Part shown: positions 17,714 through 24,710 of the stretch, in pieces
How positions within the stretch are numbered: position 1 is the stretch's first letter
Layout: each line of letters starts with the position of its first letter
Assembly (NCBI RefSeq): GCF_000799715.1
Contig: NZ_JUHG01000018.1
Span: 1-64,000 of the forward strand
Reading direction: 5' to 3'
Source: Martinezella rhizogenes
Lineage (GTDB): Bacteria > Pseudomonadota > Alphaproteobacteria > Rhizobiales > Rhizobiaceae
Length of the DNA: 64,000 nucleotides
The notes under the pieces: model-generated
The model's database searches: none
What the model was told of the DNA's origin: nothing
Seen by the model: only the letters and a program-made list of their open reading frames with translations
Position numbers and translations under genes: made by a program

Positions 17714-18073
17714 TCAAAGTTCGGGGCCGAAGGAATAGATCGGTCGCACTTCGATAGCACCGAGCTTTGCGAGCGGAATGCCCGCCGCGACGCGAATGGC
17801 GTCGTTCAGGTCTCTAGCGTCGATCAGGATGAAGCCGCCGAGATATTCCTTAGTTTCGATGAAGGGGCCGTCCGTCACGGACGTTTCGCCGCTGCGGACC
17901 CGGACAGTCACCGCAGCACTTGGCGATTGCAGTGCCTCGGCATGGATCATGTGTCCGCTTGCCATCAGATCCCGGTCGTAGCCGAGCGAATCCGAATCGA
18001 GCCTGTGCTTTTCCTCTTTCGTCATGGCATCGAGCGTCGTGCCGTCGAACCAGACCTGACAAAGATATTTCAT
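17714..18073 (-). CDS. YCII-related / DGPF-domain protein (first in operon)
   Basis: A 119-residue protein with MKYLCQVWFD and TDGPFIETKEYLGGFILIDA. It is the promoter-proximal gene of the DGPF-DGPF-DGPF-sigma unit. The Met at 18073 is preceded by GAGGAGACGACTGCG. A TGTCGA-N17-CGTC element ends 37 bp upstream of the start (18110-18136), which fits the ECF42 promoter type, so the unit is probably autoregulated. Biochemical function unknown. Confidence 0.88.
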   Translation of the reverse strand: MKYLCQVWFDGTTLDAMTKEEKHRLDSDSLGYDRDLMASGHMIHAEALQSPSAAVTVRVRSGETSVTDGPFIETKEYLGGFILIDARDLNDAIRVAAGIPLAKLGAIEVRPIYSFGPEL

Positions 18074-18109
18074 CGCAGTCGTCTCCTCTTCCATTTGCTG
18101 ACAGCCATA

Positions 18110-18136
18110 GACGAGCGGGCCGCGCGCAAATCGACA
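18110..18136 (-). promoter_or_regulatory. ECF42-type promoter of the DGPF/sigma operon
   Basis: Read on the minus strand, TGTCGA (18136-18131) is followed after exactly 17 bp by CGTC (18113-18110). This matches the -35/-10 elements I recall for ECF42 sigma factors (TGTCGA and CG(A/T)C). Transcription would begin near 18103, about 30 bp before the first DGPF gene. Confidence 0.65.
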
Positions 18137-18170
18137 TCCCGATCCGCAGCATGACAAAAATTTTGATTGC

Positions 18171-18197
18171 TGTCGAAAAGGGTCGGTGCCGGTCGAC
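18171..18197 (+). promoter_or_regulatory. ECF42-type promoter of the small membrane-protein gene
   Basis: TGTCGA (18171-18176), 17 bp, then CGAC (18194-18197), facing right. It has the same architecture as the divergent element on the other strand and lies 32 bp before the ATG of the 76-residue gene. This links that gene to the sigma factor. Confidence 0.6.
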
Positions 18198-18228
18198 TAG
18201 TTCCGTCTTCAACAAAGGAGAGACGGAG

Positions 18229-18459
18229 ATGTATAATCTGGAAGCAGCACTCATCTATCACTGGCACAGGAAGGCATTATCGGAGGAGGAGATACTGCAA
18301 ATGTCGAATCCTACCGAAGTCGTATTTCGCTCGATGATCGGATTTGCCGTTCTTGCCGTGGTGATCCTATGCTTGAGCTGGGCCGGCGAGCCAAACAGCG
18401 AACGGCCGCTAGTTGCGGCCGCTGCTCAGACATATGCGGTATCTGCGCAAGGGCAGTAA
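18229..18459 (+). CDS. Small single-pass membrane protein of unknown function
   Basis: A 76-residue protein that I do not recognise. The first 30 residues are soluble (YHWHRKALSEEEILQM); a hydrophobic segment covers about residues 36-51 (MIGFAVLAVVILCLSW); and a short Ala-rich tail follows. The start is firm: AAAGGAG at 18214-18220 lies 8 bp before the ATG. It is divergent from the DGPF/sigma operon and preceded by an ECF42-like promoter, so it may be a target of that sigma factor. It ends 17 bp before the convergent AMP nucleosidase gene. Confidence 0.7.
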   Translation: MYNLEAALIYHWHRKALSEEEILQMSNPTEVVFRSMIGFAVLAVVILCLSWAGEPNSERPLVAAAAQTYAVSAQGQ

Positions 18460-18476
18460 CGCCCAAGCTCGATCGC

Positions 18477-19979
18477 TTATTGGAACGCCGTCTCGAAGAA
18501 GCTGCGCAGCTTGCGCGAATGCAGCTTTTCCGGCGGCATTTCGGCCAGTTTCTGGATGGCGCGGATGCCGATCTGCAGGTGCTGGTTCACCTGCGTGCGG
18601 TAGAAGGCAGTCGCCATGCCCGGTAGTTTCAGCTCGCCATGCAGCGGCTTGTCCGAGACGCAGAGCAGCGTGCCGTAGGGAACGCGGAAGCGAAAGCCGT
18701 TGGCGGCGATGGTCGCCGACTCCATGTCCAGCGCGACGGCGCGGGCTTGCGACAGGCGCTTGACCGGTCCGGCCTGATCGCGAAGCTCCCAGTTGCGGTT
18801 GTCGATCGTGCCGACCGTGCCGGTGCGCATGATGCGCTTCAGCTCGAAGCCTTCGAAACCGGTGATTTCGGCGACGGCCGCTTCCAGCGCCACCTGCACT
18901 TCGGCAAGCGCCGGGATCGGCACCCAGACCGGCAGGTCGTCGTCGAGAACGTGATCTTCGCGCATATAGGCATGTGCCAGCACATAGTCGCCGAGACGCT
19001 GGCTGTTGCGCAGGCCGGCGCAATGGCCGAGCATCAGCCAGGCATGCGGGCGCAGCACGGCGACGTGGTCGGTGATCGTCTTGGCGTTGGACGGGCCGAC
19101 GCCGATATTGATCAGGGTAATGCCGGCATGGCCCTTCTTTTTCAGATGGTAGGCCGGCATCTGCGGCAGCCGTGGCGGGGTCGTATCGCCTTCCGGCTGG
19201 CTTGAGCTGGCCGGCGTGGTGATGTTGCCCGGCTCGACGAAGGCCGTATAGCCATCGCCGCCCTTGGCCATCAGGTCGCGCGCCCAGTTGCAGAATTCAT
19301 CGACATAGAACTGATAGTTCGTGAACAGCACGAAGTTCTGGAAATGCGCAGCGCTGGTTGCCGTATAATGGGAAAGGCGGGCGAGCGAATAGTCGATGCG
19401 CTGCGCGGTAAACGGCGCCAGCGGCGAGGGCTCGCCCGGCGGCGGGATATATTCGCCATTGGCGATTTCATCGTCCGTCGTGTTCAGGTCCGGCGTATCG
19501 AAGAGGTCGCGCAGCGGGATATCGTCGAAGCCGGCGGCGGATGCTTCCACATAGGCCCCTTCGCCGAAGGCGAAATGCAGCGGGATCGGCGTCGTCGATT
19601 CCGACACCACCACCGGCACATTATGGCTGCGCATCAAGAGCGCGAGCTGTTCCTTCAGATAGTGCTTGAAGAGCTGTGGGCGGGTGATCGTGGTCGTATA
19701 GACGCCGGGTGCGGTGACATGGCCGTAAGACAGGCGCGAGTCGACATGGCCGAAGCTGGTCGTCTCGATGCTGACTTGCGGGTAGAAGGCGCGGTAGCGC
19801 GCCGTGATCGGTCCGCCCTTGGCGAGCTTGGTAAAATTGTCGATCAGGAAGGCTGTATTGCGGTCGTAAAGCTCGGCCAGAGCCTCGACTGCCTTCCCGG
19901 GATCGGTAAAGCTCCGTGGCTGAAACGGGCTGGGGGACGAGATTTCGAGGGGCGAAAAGGGAGAGATTCGGTTGCTCAT
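18477..19979 (-). CDS. amn: AMP nucleosidase
   Basis: A 500-residue enzyme that hydrolyses AMP to adenine and ribose 5-phosphate, balancing adenylate pools. It has the long N-terminal AMP-nucleosidase-specific domain (SRLSYGHVTAPGVYTTTITR) and a C-terminal nucleoside-phosphorylase-like domain with GVGPSNAKTITDHVAVLRPHAW, LGHCAGLRNSQRLGDYVLA and ALDMESATIAANGFRF. The length matches family members. Transcribed alone, convergent with the small membrane-protein gene. Confidence 0.95.
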   Translation of the reverse strand: MSNRISPFSPLEISSPSPFQPRSFTDPGKAVEALAELYDRNTAFLIDNFTKLAKGGPITARYRAFYPQVSIETTSFGHVDSRLSYGHVTAPGVYTTTITRPQLFKHYLKEQLALLMRSHNVPVVVSESTTPIPLHFAFGEGAYVEASAAGFDDIPLRDLFDTPDLNTTDDEIANGEYIPPPGEPSPLAPFTAQRIDYSLARLSHYTATSAAHFQNFVLFTNYQFYVDEFCNWARDLMAKGGDGYTAFVEPGNITTPASSSQPEGDTTPPRLPQMPAYHLKKKGHAGITLINIGVGPSNAKTITDHVAVLRPHAWLMLGHCAGLRNSQRLGDYVLAHAYMREDHVLDDDLPVWVPIPALAEVQVALEAAVAEITGFEGFELKRIMRTGTVGTIDNRNWELRDQAGPVKRLSQARAVALDMESATIAANGFRFRVPYGTLLCVSDKPLHGELKLPGMATAFYRTQVNQHLQIGIRAIQKLAEMPPEKLHSRKLRSFFETAFQ

Positions 19980-20102
19980 GCGCTATTATATAGTGGCATC
20001 TTTAACAAGCAAACGACGTTGCAAGGCACGGCCCCGGATTTTCGCAGCTATTTTTATGCCGTTGCGCGGTTCAGTTCCTGAGAATCGGCCAGAGGTCCCC
20101 GA

Positions 20103-20279
20103 CTATTGCACTGTGGTGCAATAGGGGGCTCCCGTCTGCAAGCAAGTGAAGCTTGCGCCGAAATGAGATTGCGCGCCGCTGCGGCCGGTATGCTCGACCG
20201 CCATTGAAAAGCTGAACGCAAAGACGGCGGCAAACAGCATGATAACTGCGAAACGCCATGCCATGATGATGGTATTCAT
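20103..20279 (-). CDS. Short secreted or membrane-anchored protein (58 residues)
   Basis: An open frame of 58 codons starting at the ATG at 20279. The N-terminal 26 residues (a Trp-Arg pair, then a hydrophobic VIMLFAAVFAFSFSMA core) form a signal peptide or membrane anchor. The remaining 30 residues contain two cysteines (TCLQ and YCTTVQ), which might form a disulphide in the periplasm. AGGA lies just before the ATG. It precedes amn on the same strand. Not recognised; supported only by the well-formed hydrophobic start and ribosome site. Confidence 0.5.
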   Translation of the reverse strand: MNTIIMAWRFAVIMLFAAVFAFSFSMAVEHTGRSGAQSHFGASFTCLQTGAPYCTTVQ

Positions 20280-20506
20280 GTTCCTGGACCTACCCGTGCC
20301 CTATACTGGACACCGTTTTGCCATGGTCAGGCTGAACGGGTGCTGAGATACCGGTTCATCCGGCGTTCAGGAAGATTACCGCGGAAATGGGCCTGGATCG
20401 AAGGCGCGCGGAGTGGAAATGGAACGTGCCGTGCCAGTCCGGACGGCGGATGAGAGGGCGTGAAAGCTCCCGCCCTCGCTGAGCCTTGTCGATGATGGGA
20501 TGGCTT

Positions 20507-20845
20507 CTAAAGCCTTGTCCATGTCTGCGATTTGCAGAAAACCTTCAGGACGCAGCCTTGCATCTTCAGAGTGCTGCCGCTGGTGGTGCCGGATCCGGCA
20601 TAGGTCTTGTCGGCAGCGGGGTCGGTGATCTCGCCGGTATAGGTGCCGCCCTTGCCATGCATTTTGCCGATCTGTCGGCCAGCATATTTGCCGGTCTTCA
20701 GTGTTACGCAATAGTCGCCGCCGCAGGGCGCGATGGCGGCGGTGTCACCCGCCACGGTCTTCCAATTGCCGACGATCGGCTCGTCCGCGAGGGCAGTGCC
20801 CGCGCTAAAGAGTAGTGCGACGGTGATGATGGTGGTGCGGATCAT
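20507..20845 (-). CDS. DUF2147-family periplasmic protein
   Basis: A 112-residue protein. A cleavable signal peptide (about residues 1-20, ending AGTALADE) is followed by IVGNWKT, CGGDYCVTLKTGKYAGRQIG and GCVLKVFCKSQTWTRL, the usual DUF2147 pattern of a small lipocalin-like beta barrel. Three to four cysteines suggest disulphides. Function unknown. GGAGGAAAG precedes the ATG closely. Monocistronic, with an AT-rich promoter region containing the palindrome at 20901. Confidence 0.88.
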   Translation of the reverse strand: MIRTTIITVALLFSAGTALADEPIVGNWKTVAGDTAAIAPCGGDYCVTLKTGKYAGRQIGKMHGKGGTYTGEITDPAADKTYAGSGTTSGSTLKMQGCVLKVFCKSQTWTRL

Positions 20846-21302
20846 AGCTTTCCTCCCGAAAGTCTCCCGTTCCCATAACCGGGATCGCGGCGAAATTAGC
20901 TTACGCGAACGTAAAGGTAAATATCGTTTTCAAGCGTGTTTTCCCATTTGTCTGCCCTGTTCGTCGCACCGAAAAACAGGAAGTCTTATGCCAGCAGCTG
21001 TTTTCATGGTGAAGGAAGAGTTTAAATCCAAATCTTAACAATGGGTAAAACTCGCGCAAAAGTCCTTAATTTGCAAGGGAAGCGATGTTTAACAAAATCC
21101 CAAATTTACCAAGCATTTGTACTTTGTTTGCATCGAATTAAGCATGCATTTTAGCCGTTTTTTGAAAGCCGTCTGCGATAGTGAAGCCATCAAACGAGCG
21201 GGGCAAACCCGCCGACCGGAAGGACCATCAAGCTGCGATAGACGGCAAGGTCCCAACGGAAAACAGGGCAGACGCAACGAGACTGAAACAGGGATAAAAC
21301 CG
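20846..21302. other. Divergent intergenic region, DUF2147 / Sel1 gene
   Basis: A gap of 457 bp holding promoters for both flanking genes. It includes a perfect inverted repeat TTACG-CGAA-CGTAA (20901-20914), about 55 bp upstream of the DUF2147 start. The centre (about 20940-21140) is AT-rich. I see no credible gene in it. Confidence 0.45.
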
Positions 21303-21566
21303 ATGGCACGCTTCGAAATTCCGATGTCTGAAATGGCCATGATGGGTGGCAACAGCGCCGATGCCCTTTGCGAAATGGGTGTCAATTATGCGACCGGCAG
21401 GGGCTGCAAGGCAGACCCGGTTGCCGCCCACAAATGGTTGAATATCGCCGCCATCAAGGGCAGCGACCGCGCCGCCGAGCTTCGCGCCGACGTCGCCGCC
21501 ACGCTGACCAAGATGCAGCTTGCCGCAGCGCTCCGCGCCGCCCGCGAATGGATAACCATGCACTGA
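21303..21566 (+). CDS. Short Sel1-repeat (TPR-like) protein
   Basis: An 87-residue protein with one clear Sel1-like repeat (ALCEMGVNYATGRGCKADPVAAHKWLNIAAIKG) and a second helical stretch after it. Sel1 repeats form alpha-alpha hairpins used for protein binding. No signal peptide is seen, so it is probably cytoplasmic. AGGGA lies before the ATG at 21303. A strong terminator follows at 21655-21691, so it is probably a one-gene unit. Partner unknown. Confidence 0.8.
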   Translation: MARFEIPMSEMAMMGGNSADALCEMGVNYATGRGCKADPVAAHKWLNIAAIKGSDRAAELRADVAATLTKMQLAAALRAAREWITMH

Positions 21567-21654
21567 AGCGTGCCACAAAGAATACGACAACAATAACCTC
21601 AAAAGAGGGACGACCGGCAGCGAGTGGAAAAGCGCGCCGCCTCGAACAGGGAGA

Positions 21655-21691
21655 CCGCGACCGGCCGGAAACAAGGCCGGCGCGGTTTTTT
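21655..21691 (+). terminator. Intrinsic terminator after the Sel1 gene
   Basis: CCGCG-A-CCGGCC (21655-21666) pairs with GGCCGG-CGCGG (21675-21685), with one bulged A, and is followed by six T (21686-21691). It is correctly oriented for the rightward Sel1 gene and lies just before the end of the convergent aminotransferase gene. Confidence 0.88.
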
Positions 21692-21704
21692 GTTATTTCC
21701 TGAT

Positions 21705-22817
21705 TTAGCCGATGGCCTTCAGCACCCTCGGCAGGGCTTCCGCCAGAAGATCGAGATCTTGGCTGGGGCCGACGCTGATGCGGATGCAGCGGTTGAGCGG
21801 CGCCACGCCCGGCATGCGGATGAAGACGCCGTGCTCGATCAGCCCATCGACGATCGCACGCGCATAGGTTCCGTCGCGGCCGCAATCGATGGCGACGAAA
21901 TTGGTGGCGGAGGCGAGCGGCGAGAGCCCGTTGTCGCGGGCGATCATGCCGATTTGTTCACGGGCCGCGTGGATCTTGCCGACGACTTCGGCGAGATAGG
22001 TCTGGTCCTTCAGCGCGGTGAGTGCCGCCGCCGTCGCCAGCCGGTTCATGCCGAAATGATTGCGGATCTTATCGAACGCCAGCACCGTTTCCGGCACGCC
22101 GATGGCGTAGCCGACGCGGGCGCCGGCAAGGCCGTAAGCCTTGGAGAAGGTGCGGGTGCGCAACACATTCGGCAGATCGATCAGCGCGGAGATGTCAGGC
22201 AAGGAATTGGCCGGCCCGGTCTCGCTATAGGCTTCGTCGAGGATGAGCAGGCAACTTTCCGGCAGGGCGCGGGCGAAGGCGACGATCCTGTCGGCATCCC
22301 ACCAGCTTCCCATCGGATTGTCTGGGTTGGCGAAGTAGACGAGTGGCGCATTCTCCCGGCGGACCGCGTCCAGCAGTCCGTCAAGATCCTCGCGGTCGTT
22401 GACATAGGGCACCGTCACCAGCCGCCCGCCGAAACCGACGACATGGAAATTGAAGGTCGGATAGCCGCCGAGTGAGGTAACGACCGGTGTTCCAGGCTCG
22501 ATGATCATGCGAGCGATCAGGCCGAGCAGGCTGTCGATGCCTTCGCCGACGGCGATGTTTGCAGGCTTGACGCCGAGATGCGCGGCCAGCGCCTCTTTTA
22601 GCGTGAAATTTTCCGGATCGTTGTATTTCCAGATGTCGCCAGCATTCTCGCGCATCGCTTCGATGACGGAGGGAGCGGGACCAAAGCCGTTTTCATTGGC
22701 GCCGATACGCGCCCGAACGGTCAGTCCGCGCTGACGTTCGAGAGCTTCTGGGCCGACGAAGGGCACGGTGGAGGGAAGGGCGCTGATCAGCGGGGTGAAG
22801 CGCGAAAAGGCGGACAT
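21705..22817 (-). CDS. PLP-dependent aminotransferase, histidinol-phosphate aminotransferase-like
   Basis: A 370-residue fold-type I aminotransferase. It shows ANENGFGPAP at the N-terminus, NPDNPMGS, DEAYSE (PLP Asp/Tyr) and the Schiff-base lysine in RTFSKAYGLAGARVGY. The sequence is HisC-like, but such genes also transaminate aromatic amino acids, and no other his gene is nearby, so the substrate is open. I chose the Met at 22817 by family length. It lies downstream of the PilZ gene on the same strand (84-bp gap). Confidence 0.85.
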   Translation of the reverse strand: MSAFSRFTPLISALPSTVPFVGPEALERQRGLTVRARIGANENGFGPAPSVIEAMRENAGDIWKYNDPENFTLKEALAAHLGVKPANIAVGEGIDSLLGLIARMIIEPGTPVVTSLGGYPTFNFHVVGFGGRLVTVPYVNDREDLDGLLDAVRRENAPLVYFANPDNPMGSWWDADRIVAFARALPESCLLILDEAYSETGPANSLPDISALIDLPNVLRTRTFSKAYGLAGARVGYAIGVPETVLAFDKIRNHFGMNRLATAAALTALKDQTYLAEVVGKIHAAREQIGMIARDNGLSPLASATNFVAIDCGRDGTYARAIVDGLIEHGVFIRMPGVAPLNRCIRISVGPSQDLDLLAEALPRVLKAIG

Positions 22818-22901
22818 TCTGGCTGGTTTTCCCAAATTCTGTTGCAAGGCGCTGCACAATAAGCGCTTGGCGGGCGGTTGCAAGAGCGGAAGAGGTTGCC
22901 T

Positions 22902-23297
22902 TCAGGCGCGCGCAATTCTCTTGCCGCGCGCGGCCAGTGCCTCGGTGTTGCCGATCATGAAATCGGCGCGGACGACGCGTCTCAACGTTTCCGGCTCGAG
23001 CAGATTGATGAAGCGAACGTAGATGCGATTGTCGATCCGGCTGACCTCGGCGCAGGCGATGCGATAGGCGAGACCGAGGATGTTCAGATAGTAGTGCGCC
23101 GGCAGCCCGACGGTGGTGCCGACAAAGAAGCTGGCGCCGCCCCGCGAAATGTCGACGATCTCGGCGCTGCGCACGGAAATACCCGTCAGGCATGGGCGCA
23201 CGGCAATGAGACGCGCTGGACGCTGAACGTTGAATCGTTCCCAGCTTCGTTCGTAGACTTCGGATTTGACTTTCGCCAGATGCGTTGAGCGAAGCAT
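22902..23297 (-). CDS. PilZ-domain protein (c-di-GMP receptor candidate)
   Basis: A 131-residue single PilZ domain. Both c-di-GMP motifs are intact: RxxxR (RSWER, residues 17-21) and DxSxGG (DISRGG, residues 49-54). Binding of c-di-GMP by such proteins usually alters motility, polysaccharide or attachment. The ATG at 23297 is preferred because GGGGA lies 6 bp before it; ATG 23303 is also in frame. It is divergent from a host-attachment family gene, which suggests, without proving, a surface-related role. Confidence 0.85.
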   Translation of the reverse strand: MLRSTHLAKVKSEVYERSWERFNVQRPARLIAVRPCLTGISVRSAEIVDISRGGASFFVGTTVGLPAHYYLNILGLAYRIACAEVSRIDNRIYVRFINLLEPETLRRVVRADFMIGNTEALAARGKRIARA

Positions 23298-23517
23298 TGT
23301 CATTCCCCATTGGAGGCGGCCCGAATTCATCTCGGTACAGCATGAACCTTGCACGGAGGTTTTGCATAAGCGTCAATCGTGCCCGTCGAATTTTAACGAA
23401 ACGGCGCTTTCGCGGTCGATCGGGCGCCTACTCCTCTCGAATCTGACGTTTTTTGAACCCTTAGCATCATCAGGCGTTCCCTCTTAGACATGACACGAAA
23501 GCATGAGGACAGGGATA

Positions 23518-23964
23518 ATGGTTGATATCAGGATTGCTCGCGGGACATGGGTCGTCATTTGTAACGGCGCCAAGGCATTGATGCTGGAGAACGCGGGCGG
23601 TGGCCTGCAGCCGGACTTACAAACGCGCGAAACCCTGGAGCAGCCGGGCGCCCCCGATCGGGAGCTCGGCACGGATAAGCCGGGACGCACCCATCAGGCT
23701 GGTGGCGTTGGTGGCAGCGCCGTGGAAGAAACGGCATGGCAAGACCAGGCGGAGGAGGAGTTCCTGAAGGGCGTGGCGGGGAAGATCGATGCGCTCGTGC
23801 AGAGCAAAGGCATCAAGAGTGTTATCCTCGTAGCACCGCCCCGCGCGCTCGGCATGCTGCGGCCGCAGCTGGGCGCGCAGTCGCAGACGGCCATCGTGGC
23901 CGAGCTTGCCAAGGACCTGACGAATTTCCCGGTTGATCAGATCAAGCGCTATCTGGCCGCCTGA
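23518..23964 (+). CDS. Host attachment family protein
   Basis: A 148-residue protein of the family named after an Agrobacterium locus needed for attachment to plant cells. It has IARGTWVVICNGAKALMLENAG at the N-terminus, an acidic linker, and SVILVAPPRALGMLRPQLG followed by a helical end (LAKDLTNFPVDQIKRYL). The fold relates to release-factor-like nucleotide-binding proteins; the molecular role is unknown. I chose the ATG at 23518, with GAGG 9 bp upstream; ATG 23503 is in frame. Confidence 0.82.
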   Translation: MVDIRIARGTWVVICNGAKALMLENAGGGLQPDLQTRETLEQPGAPDRELGTDKPGRTHQAGGVGGSAVEETAWQDQAEEEFLKGVAGKIDALVQSKGIKSVILVAPPRALGMLRPQLGAQSQTAIVAELAKDLTNFPVDQIKRYLAA

Positions 23965-24206
23965 GAAAGGCGCGAACGGTTTTTTCTTGGTGTTTCGAGC
24001 CACGACCCGCATTCCGGCGCCTTCTTGACAGGGGCTTCCGCTTCAACCATACGAAGACATGGTTAGAGGCGCCGGCCGCTCGCGGATGAAAATCCAAGGT
24101 GAAGCCCTCGCGAATATGGTCACAGCCATTTGAAGGTGTGCTGACTGACGGTAATGCGAGCCCCGATTTGCAGTCGTAAAAGCATGCCTTAGAAAAGGCT
24201 GATACC

Positions 24207-24644
24207 GTGACGACGATTTATCCGTCCATCGATGAACTGAAGGTGCAAGCTAGGCGCCTGCGCCAGGCCATGGCCGAGCGCGGCAACGACATTGCCCATA
24301 GCGCCGCGCTGGAGCTGGTTGCCAAGCAACATGGCCTGCGCGACTGGAATACGCTGTCGGCGCTGGCTGCGAAGCCGAATGACGCCCCTCGTGTGTCATT
24401 TGCGGTCGGTTCCGCCGTTCGCGGCCGCTATCTGAACCAGCCCTTCACCGGCAAGATTCTAGCCCTTTCGGAACAGTCCGGCGGGCTCCACAAGGTCACT
24501 ATCCATTTCGACGAACCGGTGGATGTCGTGACCTTCGAGAGCTTTTCGGCTTTTCGCCGGCGCATCAACGCTCAGATCGATGCCGATGGCATTTCACCGC
24601 GCAAGACATCGGACGGCGTGCCGCATCTGGTACTCGACATCTGA
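24207..24644 (+). CDS. Glyoxalase-superfamily-associated small protein
   Basis: A 145-residue protein. An N-terminal helical part, LKVQARRLRQAMAERGNDIAHS, is followed by HGLRDWNTLSALAA, a module seen at the N-terminus of some proteins labelled glyoxalase-superfamily. A beta-rich second half includes VGSAVRGRYLNQPFTGKILA and HKVTIHFDEPVDVV. No metal-binding vicinal-oxygen-chelate motif is visible, so glyoxalase activity is doubtful. The start is GTG with AAGG upstream. Stands alone before a MATE exporter gene. Confidence 0.7.
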   Translation: MTTIYPSIDELKVQARRLRQAMAERGNDIAHSAALELVAKQHGLRDWNTLSALAAKPNDAPRVSFAVGSAVRGRYLNQPFTGKILALSEQSGGLHKVTIHFDEPVDVVTFESFSAFRRRINAQIDADGISPRKTSDGVPHLVLDI

Positions 24645-24710
24645 CCATCCTCTTTTTATCGATGGATCGCGGCCGCCCCTGGTGGCGCGCGATACCGCGT
24701 GGATATTGCC

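Noticed and set aside
20454..20477. Terminator after the DUF2147 gene (GAGGGCG with CGCCCTC)
   Set aside because: A seven-pair stem with a ten-base loop and no U-run on the minus strand; too weak to call.
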